Shown here: piece after piece, positions 1-13,063 of the stretch
How positions within the stretch are numbered: the first letter of the stretch is position 1
Layout of the letters: each line of letters begins with the position of its first letter
Assembly: GCA_965153355.1 (NCBI GenBank)
Contig: OZ231127.1
Span: 51,956,001 to 52,020,000 of the forward strand
DNA length: 64,000 nucleotides
Direction: 5' to 3'
Source: Flaccisagitta enflata
Taxonomy: Eukaryota; Chaetognatha; Sagittoidea; Aphragmophora
Notes under the pieces: model-generated
Seen by the model: only the letters and a program-made list of their open reading frames with translations
What the model was told of the DNA's origin: nothing
Databases searched by the model: none
Made by a program: the position numbers and the translations under genes

Positions 1-214
1 CTCGCCCGAGGCTGGGGTTGAAATTGGTACAGGGTGAAAGAGGGCACTTTTTTACACCTTCTGGAAAAAAGCAGGGCACTGTCGGATCAATACTTTAGGC
101 GCTATGAATTTTTTAATCTTTTTTTATTTTTTCACATTTTTCGCATATTTCTCAGAGATCGATATTTTTCATCGATCTCGATTTTGAACCCTAAATAACT
201 ATAAAAATGAGTTC
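1..214. other. AT-rich unique sequence, no gene seen
   Basis: No coding signal seen. A perfect 9-bp stem hairpin (GAGATCGAT ... ATCGATCTC) lies at 155-179; its role is unknown. Confidence 0.5.
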
Positions 215-777
215 AGCAGAGGGCAGAGGGAGGGAGGGAGAGGGAGGGAGGGAGAGAGAGGGAGGAGAGGGAGTGAGGGAGAGGGAGGGAGGAAGAGGGA
301 GGAGGAGGGTGGGAAAAGGAGTGCAGGAGGGTAGGAGAGGAGGGGGAGAAGGGGAGAGGGGGAAGGAGAGGGAGGAGGGAGAGGGAGAGTAGGAGGGAGA
401 GGGGGAGGGGGAGGAAAAGGGAAGGAAAGAGAGAGGGAGGGAGGGAGAGCAGAGGGGGAGGTTGAGGGGGAGGGAAAGGGGAGAGAGAGAGAGGGAGGGA
501 GGGGTAGGGAGGGAGAGAGAGAGCGAGGGGAGAGAGGGAGGTGAGAGGGAAAGGAGGAGAGAGAGAGGAGGAGGGAGAGGGAGGGAGGGAGGGGAGGAGG
601 GAAGGGGAGGGGAGAGTGAGAGAGGGTAGAGGAGAGTGAGAGGGGGAGAGAGAGCGAGAGGGGAGGGTGAGGGAAAGGGAGGGAGCTAGGGAGAGAGAGA
701 GAGAGAGGGGGAGGGAGAGAGGGAGGGAGAGAAGGGAAGAGAGGGAGGAGGAGGAAGAGAGAGAGAGAGGGAGGAGC
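215..777. repeat. Long polypurine GGGA/GA tract
   Basis: About 560 bases almost wholly A and G on the plus strand, made of irregular GGGA, GGA and GA units with very few pyrimidines. Such tracts can form triplex or G-quadruplex DNA (general knowledge). The open frames across it are low-complexity artefacts. Confidence 0.9.
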
Positions 778-862
778 CGCGGGAGGACAGAAGACAGGGT
801 CGAATCAAACACCGCAACACATTCTGGAAACACCCCTGCAAAAAACAGCCACTCACGATTTT

Positions 863-893
863 TTTCCGGTCGGCGAGAGCCGCCTTTACTGGT
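863..893 (-). repeat. Short dispersed repeat, copy 1
   Basis: This stretch (ccggtcggcgagagccgcc core) matches the reverse complement of 54018-54050 with one or two changes. It ends just where block A begins. The family is not identified. Confidence 0.5.
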
Positions 894-1189
894 AATCTTT
901 GACAATATGATATATGATTGAAACCAATTACCTTTGCAATCACCTCTGCAATCACCTTTGCAAGCAAATTGAAACCAATTACTAATGTCAATCTGAGCAG
1001 AAGCTGGTCCGCAGTAACAAGATCTTTAAACCACTCACCAATTCAGGGATAGGCCCCTGGTCGGGTTTTATGGACGTCGATAGTCTTACAACAGGCTCGT
1101 GCATCTAAGAACGTCACAGAACATCACAGAACATCAAAGAACATCACAGAACATTTCCAATTTCCCCGCCCACCCACAAAATAACTGGG

Positions 1190-1192
<3 letters not shown>

Positions 1193-1283
<91 letters not shown>
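1193..1283. repeat. (CT)n microsatellite
   Basis: About 45 CT units; the block B counterpart is at 38993-39076. Confidence 0.97.
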
Positions 1284-1288
<5 letters not shown>

Positions 1289-1675
1289 CCTTTCCTCCGC
1301 CCTTTTCTCACAAACGGGAGGACTGAACTGCATATCTAGTGGCTTTACAGCTTTTGAGGATAAAACCAGAGTACTACAATGACACCATTCACTTCTCTGG
1401 TTCATGTGAGGATGTTGAGTCGTCTGGTGCAGCTGGAATCTTTCACTCTTTTTGCCCATCATCGCATCATTTGCATTCCTGTCTTTCACTTCCCAACATT
1501 TCATATGGAAGTCAATACATGCCTCCGTTTTGCTCAGTTTCACCTTTGAAGTGGCAATGAACACTGATGAGGATCATGGTACAAAAGAGGAGTTGGCACT
1601 TAACTGGATATGGATATGTTGAGAGAAGGTGAAAACAGGGCGAGTGGCTATCTAGGAGATAATAGCGATTTCAGG

Positions 1676-1765
1676 AGAAGAGGAAGAAGAAGAAGAAGTT
1701 TGTATGTATGCAGGTATGTAAGGAAGTAGAAGAAGAAAAAGAAGAAGAAGAAGAAGAAATAAGAT
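1676..1765. repeat. Short (GAA)n-rich tract
   Basis: Imperfect GAA repeats interrupted by GTATGTATGCAGGTATGTAAG. The block B counterpart at 39508-39903 is about four times longer. Confidence 0.85.
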
Positions 1766-1958
1766 GAAGAGAAAGAGGGCAGATGGGGAGTACAGGAAAG
1801 AGAGCTCAAGTTTCGCTCCCCTTTTTGCTTTTCCCTGAGTTGGGAGAACTCGGGAGAATCCTTTGCCAATAAAACTAATCGATGACATTTGCATAAAAGT
1901 TGAAAGCATAGGCGACAATCACACGTTTTCGGGATGGAGCCTTTGCATGAACACAAAA

Positions 1959-1960
<2 letters not shown>

Positions 1961-1989
<29 letters not shown>
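1961..1989. repeat. (GA)n microsatellite
   Basis: About 14 GA units; the block B counterpart (40107-40208) has about 50. Confidence 0.95.
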
Positions 1990-1992
<3 letters not shown>

Positions 1993-2537
1993 TGCATACG
2001 TTTTTCCCGATCGATTTCAAAATAATGGGAATGACATTCGAATGACAGGAAACCCGGCAAAGGTTGGAAAAAATAAATTTTGGTGACGACTTTTGACATT
2101 AACCATTGCACCTCCTCCTCCTCCCATTATGTCACCTCCATCCGAAAGGACTTGCGACTTTACCATACTTCTCATCCCTCACTCATTCCATCCATCAAAT
2201 CAAATACCAGTACTTAACTCAGCAAGCATGAATTTTTTAATGAAAAGCAATAACATGATAAACTCATGATGAAATTCTTATAATGATGCAGTTGTCGTTT
2301 CCGAACTTTAGCAACGGGATGTACTTGTGAACGATCCTGGTATGTCGTTTCTCAAAAGGGGCCCCAAATCCGGCCTCATATCTTGATGCTGGATCTGGGA
2401 ATCGCTATCTGGAATTGAAAAGGCTAGCCAGATCTTGATGCTCTAGATATACTGATTCTTGGTCGAAGACAACACTACAAGTTCCAGGAACAAAAAGTCT
2501 GTCCAGATAGCGTGCTCTTTGATGCTGTCTTTCTCTT

Positions 2538-2735
<198 letters not shown>

Positions 2736-2756
2736 GATTGCATACAGCGAATCATA

Positions 2757-3397
2757 ACGGGTGGTCAAAAAAAAAGTGACTAAGCTAGAATTTTTTCTAA
2801 AAAATTTGAAATTTTTTTCATGAGTTTATATTTTGAAAATGAAGTTAAGTATATATAAAAATATTTTTTTTTCAATTTTGTAAAAAAATATTTATATAAA
2901 TACAAAAAAATAAAACATTTGCATAAATCAGTTTTTACATAAATAGTTGGTAGTTTTTAAGAAACAAATATGTTTATTAGCTCCCGTCTGAAATAAATGC
3001 AATTATTTATAAGCCTCCAAGCTTTTGTTTAAGAGATTTGAGTAGAAAAGAAAAGGATGTTTTTTAGAAGTATCTTTTGTTTTGTTATATGTTTGTATTT
3101 TCATAATTTTTCTCAGGTTTTTTATTAGTTTTTGAGTCGTCCTTAACTATAAATAGTGAATCTATAAAAGAATTTTAATCTTTTTACAAAAAATTTTCAT
3201 CAAAAATCAAGGCGGTCCAAAATTAAAATCAGTTTATTGTAAATAATTTGAAATATACAGAAAATGTACAAAAATCATAATAATGAAAAAAGTTCTCCTG
3301 CACCATATCTTGTTGGCAAAAAAAGAAATTTTACTCTAAACATTCTTTTACAAAAGATATGAGAAAATGAAAAAGTCACTTTTTTTTGACCACCCGT
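2757..3397. mobile_element. Tc1/mariner-like MITE nested in T1
   Basis: The 641-bp AT-rich element has near-perfect terminal inverted repeats of about 26 bp: ACGGGTGGTC, an A-run, then GTGACT at 2757-2780, and its reverse complement at 3374-3397. The A-runs differ by one base. It is flanked by TA at 2755-2756 and 3398-3399. A TA target duplication and a GGGTGGTCAAAAA terminus fit Tc1/mariner. No transposase frame is visible. Its position inside T1 shows it inserted later. Confidence 0.88.
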
Positions 3398-3932
3398 TAT
3401 CTTATTAATATATTGCAGGTAGTGGTTAATAGAGTCATCAAATAATCATTCTGTTGTTATATGAACATGCAAACAAGCTTGATAGGCTCCAACATATAGC
3501 TATTTTTCATTGATTGGGTTTCAATTTATTCTATTTCGAAGATTTCTCAAAAAGCACTTGGGGAATGAATTTATTTTTACTAGTGACATGTATATCAGCC
3601 CAATACTACAGAAAAAATGTAGACAAGCCATCCATCTCGCTTTTTCTGTCGTAAATTTTTGGCTAAATTTAGCCCCATTTTCGAGGCTAAATCCTTTTCC
3701 TTTCTAGCTGGTATATTGTTACATGAATGTAGAAAATGTCGCAGCATTAGTTTGCGCAAATATTTATACTTTTCTTTAGGCAAGGGAAGCTTAATTTTTG
3801 ATGACTGATAAAGTTTGAGCCTCGTAACTGGGTACCACTTCTTTGTTATTGTCGTTTCCAAGAATTTACGACAGTTTTTCTCTGATGTTTCATATGATTT
3901 CTCACTCAGATTTTTTTTTTGAAAGCACAGTG

Positions 3933-4134
<202 letters not shown>

Positions 4135-4373
4135 AAAAGGATATTATAGACACTTAGATTGGGAAAAAAACAACAATTCAAAATGCAGTAAATATTAAAA
4201 AAAACATTATAGAAATAAAAGAAAACTACTAATTTTAGCTAGTCAGACACTTATACTCGGCAGATTGATGTAAGGAAAAAAGTTGATACATACATGTTTA
4301 CAGGGAAACTGCAAAAAAGATAAAGGGAGAAAAAGAAACAAGACAGAAGTATCTGTGATAAAAGAAGAAAAAG

Positions 4374-4502
<129 letters not shown>

Positions 4503-5140
4503 GTAAAAGAATGAATAATAGTAGAGTGAAAAAGAAAGAAAGAGAATCAGGATCCTGAAGTCGACCAACACACGCAATATGGGATTGCTTTCTTGCTCCA
4601 GATTGTGATGTTGTTAAGAGGGCCAGAGCTGGCCTCTTACTTTAAAGAGAGCATGGATGATATGGCCAGATGCTGCATCAAGATGTAGCCCTGGATCGCG
4701 GATGCGTTTTGAGAGATGACATATCACGAACGATATGAACCAAACACATTTCACCTTGGCTTATGTCAATTATTTTGTCAATAAAGACATTTTTCAAGAT
4801 GGCAGCCTCGGCATGCGGTCTCTTCATTTGGTCAAATATTTAAAAACATTCTATTAGAATGGAGGTCGGTCCCAAAAGATTTATACGAATTGAAAAGTGC
4901 AGCATAACGAAATTTGGACAACCCCAACAATCAAACGCGGTTGGGCAGGGGTGGTGATGCCAGAAACGTTTGCAATAAAAAAAATCGACAGAGCAACAGA
5001 CGGACAGTTCCGGGCAAACGAATTTAAAGAAAGTCTGTCTGCTGGTCAATCTAGCTCATATTGATTAACCATGGGCGAAAAAAAATCGCACATCTCTTAT
5101 TTCTACCATAAGTTTGTTAGCTGTTCCGAAAGTAGATAGA

Positions 5141-5210
5141 ATCATTTAAATGGATTTAAATGCATTTTAAATGGATTTAAATGCATTTTAAATGGATTGA
5201 AATGCATATT
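5141..5210. repeat. Minisatellite of about 22 bp, three copies
   Basis: The unit TTTAAATGGATTTAAATGCA is repeated three times with drift. Block B has one unit at the same place (40979-41005). Confidence 0.75.
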
Positions 5211-5484
5211 AAAGAGCTTCAAAAAATCTTTAACTTGAGTCGTTGAACAAAATTCTAACTAGAAAACTCTAGAAGTTATGTTATTAAGAAAAAAAAGTAT
5301 CAAATTGAAATCTGACAGATAAAACATTTTTTACCAACATGAATTAGTACACTATTTGTCTTTGTTCGATTACCATTTCAAAACGGATTGACTTAAAAAG
5401 GTCTGCCTGGCGCCATTTTGTAGATAGTAAGTTAAATTTTCATTTTCTCTTAAATTTTTTTTAGTTTCCTTTTGTCAGATAGAT

Positions 5485-6858
5485 ACTTTTCGACGCAAAA
5501 AAAAAAAAAAAAAGAGCCGCACCCTATTTCGAGTTAAAGAATAAGAAAAACAAATGATTTGAACATTTTTTTGTTGAAATGATTTGAAAGATTTTCAAAT
5601 TTTCTTTCATTCTAGACCAATCCCAAATCTGTATCTCAAACGGTTTAGGAGCTAGAGCAAGTCAAAGTTATCCTCTAATTTATAAAAATGCTCATGTAAT
5701 AGGATTGCAAACTTCTTATGCCATTTTTAAACGAATAAAGCTAGAATTTCCAGATTGGAGCCAAATGAAAGATCTTTTCAAGAGCTTTCTGATGGTCTAA
5801 GATTTTAACTAGTTATTTTGAAATTCAGTATGACAATTCGCCATTTAAAAGTGCGGCTTTTTTTTAGTCGAGTAGTACTACCTCGGAAATAAATATACGG
5901 ACAGTTGGAGAAAAGTTAGCCTTTTCACTCACTGAATGAAGTATATGCCCAAATCATTAAATTTTTAGTCATTATATGGTATTTTGATCTATCAAGAGCT
6001 TCTGTTCTGACTTTTTATGGGATTCGTCTATGATTTTTCATCTTGAATCCGTGTATCCTTTGCCTCTCAAAAAGCAACAAAAAAATTAAAGAATCAGTTT
6101 TGTTTTCTTTTATTACTAGATAATTTCAGGGCATTATGATTGACTGCAGTCCTCAATTTTTTCAACAATCAAAAAATTTGTCAAAAATGTGATCTATTGA
6201 GATCAAGCAGAATGATTTTGATTGATTGATTCTAATTGCTCACATGTGCGTTCATCACATTATAACAATGATTGTTATGGAGCAGTACCGAGGTACCATG
6301 GGGAACAAGTATCTACAAACTAAATTTGTCCCAATGTATGTCCGTATGTCTGTGTATTGATAAATAGACAATCAAAATAAATATAAATGGGGGGGGAGTT
6401 ATACATACTACCGTGTCTATGGTCGATTACAACGAATGGAAATTGACAATTAATCTTAACGTACAGATCATAGCTTTTTGTTCATGGACCCATTAGCACA
6501 TTTAGTGTTCCATAAACGATTCATTTCTTTTATTATTGGGCGAATTGAGTTAGTGTCCGGGCTTTAAATTAAGTTAAAATCAAATTTTGCTCAATCTGTT
6601 TAGATTTGAGAGCTATTTCAATGTAGGTTATCCTTTGAAGATATGAACTGAAAACCTTTTAATTAGATTTTGTTAAAATGACAGTTTTCTTCAAGACGCT
6701 CTCATTTGGAATTGGATTGAGCTACCAAGCTCTGCTTGGTCTTGAATGAAAGATTTTTTGTCATAGTTTATGGATCTGCTTTCATTGTTATATTAGATAT
6801 GAAAGTTTAGCTGCTATAATCATGGTTAGGTGTTCGTATATTTATTCCCAAGATAGTA
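5485..6858. other. 1.37 kb segment present only in block A
   Basis: Block B joins cagatagat directly to ttcatgctttt (about 41283-41290). In A the two sides are 1.37 kb apart and share only a few bases (agata), so a deletion in B or an insertion in A are both possible. A weak terminal-inverted-repeat pair lies inside: 5487-5522 (CTTTTCGAC, A-run, GCCGCAC) and 5851-5876 (GTGCGGC, T-run, GTCGAGTAG), flanked by TA. It may be a roughly 390-bp MITE. The rest is AT-rich with no coding signal. Confidence 0.55.
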
Positions 6859-7198
6859 TTTCATGCTTTTAAAGACAAAACCAAAAGTACAGAATACCTT
6901 CAATTGACAGATTATAGTGGTGCTCAAACTGTTGCCATTTCTAAACAAACTGAGCGACAACTTTCTGCTTAGTCTAGATTTGAATAACTTTTGAGTATCT
7001 TTCAAACAATCACTGATTTTTTGTATTTTCATTGAAGCCAAGCCAGTCCAAGGTAAAATAGACGCCATGTGCGTTTTTTTTTTTTTTTTTGCCTATGGTT
7101 AAACAACACCTGAATCAGCACACTCGTCGCGAATATCGGCCTACTTGGCCTTGATAAAAGGAGAAAAAAAGACATTCGGGCCGCGCTGCATGTCAGAA

Positions 7199-7540
7199 AC
7201 AAGGCCGGATACACGGCTACCCAAGTCGCGTGCGGGTGGGCAGGGGCCATATCTGAGGTCAGCAGACCATTTGGGCAAGAGCAGTGAGGTCCAAAAATAA
7301 AAAAAAAATAAAGAAAGTAAAGTGAGACCGACCGACCGACCGACCGACCGACCGACCGACCGACCGACCGACCGACCGACCGACCGACCGACCGACCGAC
7401 CGACCGACCGACCGACCGACCGACCGACCGACCGACCGACCGACCGACCGACCGACCGACCGACCGACCGACCGACCGACCGACCGACCGACCGACCGAC
7501 CGGCAAAGCGGGGTGAAGAGTCGCGTGCACATGACTAAAA
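7199..7540 (-). mobile_element. AGTCGC-family element with expanded (CCGA)n
   Basis: Minus-strand copy: ACAAGGCCGGATACACGG at the left, internal arm AGTCGCGTGC then GGGTGGGCAGGGGC, a (CCGA)n middle at 7325-7502, and AGTCGCGTGCACATGACTAAAAA at the right. The tetramer tract is about 180 bp here against about 24 bp in the block B copy (41641-41825). Frames encoding TDRP or GRSV repeats come from this tract and are not genes. Confidence 0.9.
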
Positions 7541-7662
7541 ATCGGTTACAACCGTCACTACGTCCATCGTTGCTGCAGCAATATTCGTCGCAACTGCAGC
7601 AAAATGCTAAAAATGGATTTGCGACCGAAAGAAAATATCGAATTTTGGGTCCGAAATACCAG

Positions 7663-7664
<2 letters not shown>

Positions 7665-7719
<55 letters not shown>
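7665..7719. repeat. (GA)n microsatellite
   Basis: About 27 GA units; the block B counterpart is at 41957-42050. Confidence 0.96.
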
Positions 7720-7721
<2 letters not shown>

Positions 7722-8051
7722 TGACTAAAACAGACAGATATGAACAGACAGAGACAAAAAAAGAGAGGTGATAAGAGTCCTTATTTCAGTTTTCGTTGAA
7801 TACTAATTTTGTCCATCCTTTGTTACGAGAACAAGCGATTGACACAAATACAGGGAAAAAGAACATGATGATCTGACGGATAGACAGAGGGACAGATCTA
7901 AGGCAGCCATTTATCAAAATCTATAACATCCTTTTGTACTGTGCTTGAATCACTGCTTGACATTTCTTCTTGCTTGTACAATAAACGTACATTTCATTTC
8001 CTGAGAACAAACTGGATACCAGAAAGTGAAGAGTTACTGTAATGAACTTAC

Positions 8052-8287
8052 CAAGTGACGCGCGGTCACAATACCGTTGCGGACGGGTGGGCAGGGGCAT
8101 CCAACCCCCAGCCTCACCCCAACCTCACCCCTAAACCCCCATCCAACTCACGCACAAATAATACCAACTGCAGCATCATAAATACGGGTTTTTCGCGTTT
8201 TCAACTCGAGCATGACAACTCGAGCGTGACGGATGCACCAACGGACCAACGGACAAAGCCTCTTATAGAGTTGCGTGTCCGCAACTA
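8052..8287 (-). mobile_element. AGTCGC-family element, GTTGCGGAC subfamily
   Basis: Minus-strand copy with internal arm GTTGCGGAC (about 8086) and terminal hairpin GTTGCG-TGTC-CGCAAC before CTAAA at 8287. The arms pair perfectly with each other. The block B copy (47392-47638) has lost one hairpin arm. Confidence 0.85.
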
Positions 8288-8606
8288 AACACGCATACTA
8301 ATAACTGAAAAACAAAGAGAGTTTGAAAGAAATTTAAAGACAAGACTGTTTGAAAGCAAGCTATGAAGCAAGTTTCCGAGACTTCAAACTTAAACTTGGC
8401 ATAAATGCGGAGGCATGAAAACCTAACTTGATCCCATCGCGCGCTCGATTCTCCAGATGTACTTTTCATCATTTGCATTTGCCTCAAATTAGAAAAAATG
8501 GAAATTAACCTGCGCTTGCGCATCGAAGGCTAAATGAAAAACAAACTTTTTAATTTCCATAGGAAAAAAAGAGAGAGTAATCTTTGGGAAAGCTCTAGAT
8601 TCGAAC

Positions 8607-8614
8607 GACAACAA

Positions 8615-8698
<84 letters not shown>

Positions 8699-8699
8699 A
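8607..8699. repeat. (CAA)n microsatellite
   Basis: About 30 CAA units; the block B counterpart is at 47957-48047. The poly-Q frame across it is not supported as a gene: no conserved flanks, and the copies differ by frame-changing indels. Confidence 0.95.
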
Positions 8700-9002
8700 G
8701 TCTGTTTGTACTTTGTAGTGTCAGCCAACAAAGTAAACATGATGTGAAACAACAGGTTGTGTCAGTAACAGATTGCACTCGCTTAAAACAGCTTCATAAA
8801 ATTTGCGTCGATTTCGAATTATGATTACAAGTTGAAATAGGAACGTCAAACGATGAAAACTGATCTTAGCCTAATGTTGCGTCCAATTGGATTGGAGTTA
8901 TGATGTAGAGGCTATTCTGGACAGGTGACCAAGAGGTTATCAACTACTCGCAAGCATTTCAAAAAGCTTGTTAATTGGTAAAGATAAACCGACAAGCTAA
9001 AT

Positions 9003-9196
9003 AATCGCGTGCTACGCGACTCTCTGCCCCGCTATGTCCCCCGTCCGTCCATCAATCGGTCCGTCCCCTAATCACTTTTTTACTTCTTCAGCGTTTATGA
9101 GCTCACCGCTCCTGCCCAAATGCTCCAGTGATCTTCTCTTTCACTGCCCCTGCCCACCTGCTCGCGACTGGGGTAGCCATGTATCCAGCCTTGTTT
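9003..9196 (+). mobile_element. AGTCGC-family element
   Basis: Plus-strand copy: hairpin TCGCGTGCTACGCGA, a GTCCGTCC-type middle, CTCCTGCCCAAATG, CCCCTGCCCACC and the end GTATCCAGCCTTGTTTTT. The block B copy is split by an 82-bp satellite. Confidence 0.87.
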
Positions 9197-9301
9197 TTAT
9201 CAGAATCAGAGGACCCAAAAAGTCCGTAGAAACGAAGCGAAGAAAAAAATCAATGAAAAGACATTCGTACTCGCTATAAAAACGAACCATAAGAAAGATT
9301 T

Positions 9302-9567
9302 AGGGCGTGTTTCTAGTTACAACCAAAAACGCGTTTGTTCCTGTGAAACGCGATCAGAGCATGAACACATATTCAAGAATTTCACTGTCCCACAAGGGAG
9401 TGAGCAAAGTGAATGAGCGAGCCTGTGAACAGAGTGAGCAAAGTGAGCGTAGCAAAGTGGAGCGCTACAGAGCAAGTGGGCGGAGTGAGCGGTGCGAGCA
9501 AACGAACGTAGAGAGCGACCGAGTGGCCCGTTAAAAACGCGACTGTCTCTGACTAGAAACGCCCCCA
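9302..9567. mobile_element. MITE family GGGCGTGTTTCTAGT, copy 1
   Basis: About 266 bp with inverted ends AGGGCGTGTTTCTAGT and ACTAGAAACGCCCCC. The interior is rich in GAGTGAGC-type repeats. Related copies are at 49128-49377 (block B), 33693-33949 and, as a right half only, 16349-16422. No clear target duplication. Non-coding. Confidence 0.75.
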
Positions 9568-10733
9568 AACTTACCTTTACAGATGCAAAGTTGGGGTCGC
9601 CAAATCGAGCCACATGAAGTAATACGAAAAAATGAATAAGACGTCCACCGATTTGTTTAGAGTGTTTCTTTAATGCATATAGTTCTGGTTAATTTCGTTG
9701 ATCTTGTTATCTTTTTTTTTAGGATTCATTCTTTTTCATTTTTCACATTTTGGTCGAATGATCGAATCGTACTGGGCGTTCGTTTTAAGACGATCATTGA
9801 TAGCGTTAGTTAGTCGACTGTCATACGCTCTTCTCCTACAATTTTGGGTTTTCAATCTACCCTCTCCGTGTGGCTTTGGTCCTTTGTTTCGGTAGGCCAC
9901 AATCTATTTATTGGTCCTTTCTGCACGTTTTGCAGTTGGTACAACCAATCAGAGCGACCTTTTCAGACTGTAGGGTGTTGATTTGGACAGTCGGGCATTA
10001 TCGAAGGAGAAGATCTGTTAAGTCGCATGCACCTGAGCCACAATGGGCGGTGTTCGCGAAATCACACCTGATCAAATGCCTGCATAACCATGGCCCTGTC
10101 CCTGCCTACCCACAGGAAAAAAAGGTAGCCAGACTTCTTAGCGAAGCCAATCACTCGTACTGATCAAGTGATCATCCACCTTCATGTCGGTGACAGCGAT
10201 TAGGCTGGGACGTGGGCGCTGATGCAAGAAAAATGACTTCTCACTTGTAAAAATGTCCAAAACAAAACCAAGTTTCCGACAAACCCGATCGTTAACCAGT
10301 CATCGGTAACCCGAACAACCTGACTTTCAAACAAAATTAGACAAATGTGAGTCTCACCCTTAAGTCGAATCAGATGTCAAGCATAAGGCGAGATCGGCTA
10401 ACAGCCTCGCCGTTCTACTAATTGCTCAACTGACCCATTAACGAATTAACGATCGGTCGACCGCATTCAACCGGCAGTTTTGTCACTCAATCGACCGCTC
10501 GAACCGGCCGTTCGACCGACCGTTCGAACCGGCCGCTCTAAGGGCTCTAAGGGTCGCGGTTGTCCTTGTGTCCTTTTGCTCGCTAAAGGAATGTAAACCC
10601 CTCAGTTGATGATATGACGAAATGCGGAAAAGGAGATAAACGGAAGACAAACGAAAGCCTCGAGGGATGAAAAAAAAAAGATACGTAAAAGAAAACAGCG
10701 AAAGGCGCGCGCGTTAAACGATTGTACAAACGA

Positions 10734-10735
<2 letters not shown>
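9568..10735. other. Unique sequence, no gene supported
   Basis: Conserved in block B (49378-50695) at mid-90s identity, but open frames are not kept between the copies. At 10440-10545 there is a cluster of CGACCG and CGAACCGGCC units. No promoter or RNA gene recognised. Confidence 0.45.

Positions 10736-10737
<2 letters not shown>

Positions 10738-10806
<69 letters not shown>
10738..10806. repeat. (GA)n microsatellite
   Basis: About 34 GA units; about 80 in block B (50700-50862). Confidence 0.96.
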
Positions 10807-10809
<3 letters not shown>

Positions 10810-10954
10810 TAAAGTGCGGCGATCGTCACCGGAAATGGCAAGGAAAAACGCGCGCCACTCTTTAGAGAAAAAAAAACGCCCAGTGAAAACGCGACGTGGC
10901 GCGCTAAGAGGCGAGAGCAAATGAGAAAGAATGAGAGAATTAGAGAAAGTATAA

Positions 10955-11087
<133 letters not shown>

Positions 11088-11090
11088 TTG

Positions 11091-12418
11091 CAGATTTACT
11101 GACAATCAGACTAATCGATATCAAACAAACAAAAAGAAAGACATACAAAAAGACAGAAACCAGGCATACAAAAACAATAGAACAAACCCATAAGCAGACA
11201 CAGGCAAACAAGAAGAGAGGAAAAAGATAACCAACTGAAAAAAAAAAAAAAAGAAAAAAGATGTCCACCGAAAACCTTTTCTTGGGATGAGACTGAATTG
11301 TTTATCGATTGTCACTCACTTTTCAATTAGATTTGCAGGTTAAGTTTCATTCGTCCCCAAATTGATTGAATTTAAATCGACAAAATCGATCTTCCGCAGA
11401 GGCTTGAAAGTTTTGATAGAGAAATTCCCAAAAATTAAGTTTTTTGTTTTTCTTTCGATTCAACGTTATCGCGCTAATTACTTAATATGGTTTCAAGTAT
11501 AACTTCGCTATCATTGCCAATTAACGGGATGTGTTCAAATGAAAGTAACACGTAATCATGGACGTAGGGGACGCCACGTCCACCACGTCCATGGACGTGG
11601 TAAAAGTCGGGCTTGAAAAGCAAGTCGGTCTTGAATTAGAAGGGATTCAAGGTTGAAAAAATAAGAATTTCTTTGAAAAATAGCCTATAAAGAGAAAAAT
11701 TAAACTGAGTTTGTTTAGAATATTGTAAAAAAACCTTTAGATGGAGGATTTTCATTCAAGAATGATGCAAAAAGTAGGTAAATTACATTTCTTTTCATAG
11801 TTTTCAGTTTTTACATAAGTCGGACTTGAACCTCACTCGGTCTTGAAATACTAAGTGGACGTGGCAAACTTCAGAGCTCCCCTACATCCATGCACGTAAT
11901 TCGACTGAATGTATCATATAAGGGAGGGCGGATCAGAATCTAGACTAGGCGGTCTTGGTATTGTTTCGAACTTTCGGTACCGAACATACGAGCGTAGGTA
12001 CTTCGTAATATAAAATTAAACATAAAAGTAACTGTATGCAACCACTCGCCCAATCAAGCCCATTCTGATCACAAATCAGCCCTCCCAGTACAGAGTAGAG
12101 AAGGCCTGTATGTAATTGAATTTTCAAAGGGTTTGGAGATGGGGCAGGAAATCAATGACGAGAAAAGAAAAAAAAAAAAAGATCTTGGGAAAACATAACT
12201 TTTGACAGTACCGAATCATAAAAACTGGTTAGTAAAATACAATTTAAAACTATTCAAACCTTGACTACACTGTTTTGTTGCTTTACGTGGAAGAAAATCA
12301 TAGATTTTCAAATGTGATGCAACATGTCGTGGGGAAGAAAATGAAAGGCAAGGAGGAGGGGGGATCACAAGCAACTCAATTTTATACACCCCTGCAGCAA
12401 AGATGTGGAAGCGGTCGA
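11091..12418. other. Unique AT-rich sequence, no gene seen
   Basis: Only short unsupported frames. A partial tandem of GGACGTGG/CCACGTCC words lies at 11560-11605. Confidence 0.4.
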
Positions 12419-12510
12419 TTTTCAGGCCGCTTCCGCCGCTTTCGCCGCTTCCGCCGCTTCCGCCGCTTCCGCCGCTTCCGCCGCTTCCGCCGCTTCCGCC
12501 GCTTCCGCTT
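12419..12510. repeat. 9-bp minisatellite (CCGCTTCCG)n
   Basis: About ten units of CCGCTTCCG. It reads as arginine-phenylalanine, proline or glycine-serine repeats depending on frame; none looks like a gene. Confidence 0.9.
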
Positions 12511-12856
12511 TCACTTCCTCTTCCATTTTGCAGTTCCAATATAAGTAGCTATCCCACCCACCAAAATGGAAATGGTCAATCGCTTCCACTTACGCACCTC
12601 TCAGGCCAGTGCCAGCATTTTTAGACCTTAACCAGTCTTTTTGGGTCTCAAATCTGCCCTCTACCAGTTCTCTCATGCCCAAATCACGCTCAAAATTAGA
12701 GGTCTTTGCCCTTACGGGACCGGGGACCCCTGCTCTGTTCCTCTTACTTACCATCAAATTCTTTGAACAATGAGTATCATTTACCGCATAATTCTCTCGG
12801 GCGACTGGTCTGTTATAAGATCCATTTCATCACGAAGTTGTTTTCTGTTGAGAAAA

Positions 12857-13063
12857 AACAAGGCCGGATACACGGCTACCCCAGTCACATGCGGGTGGGC
12901 AGGGGCAGTGGAGAAAGTCACTTGGGGATTTGGGCGGGAGCGGTGAGCTCAAAAAGCTCACAAACACCGAAAAAGTGAAAAGGGGATTGACCGACCAACC
13001 GACCGACCAACCGACGGATGGACAAAGCGGGGTAAAGAGTCGCGTAACACGAGCACGCGACTA
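12857..13063 (-). mobile_element. AGTCGC-family element
   Basis: Minus-strand copy: ACAAGGCCGGATACACGG, internal arm AGTCACATGC, a GACCGACCAACC-type middle, and right end GCACGCGACTAAA. The two arms differ at two positions. Confidence 0.87.

Noticed and set aside
1124-1564. Minus-strand frame kept in both blocks (146 and 140 codons)
   Set aside because: Half is (CT)n. The unique part changes mostly at amino-acid-altering sites between blocks A and B, and no domain is recognisable.
7199-7540. AGTCGC element as a tRNA-derived SINE
   Set aside because: No A-box or B-box and no tRNA-like fold could be found, and no poly-A or simple-repeat tail on one consistent end; both ends are fixed and abut A/T runs.
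9698-10163. Frames of 65 and 97 codons, the second also open in block B
   Set aside because: The block B frame differs in length and runs into an inserted element. No recognisable content.
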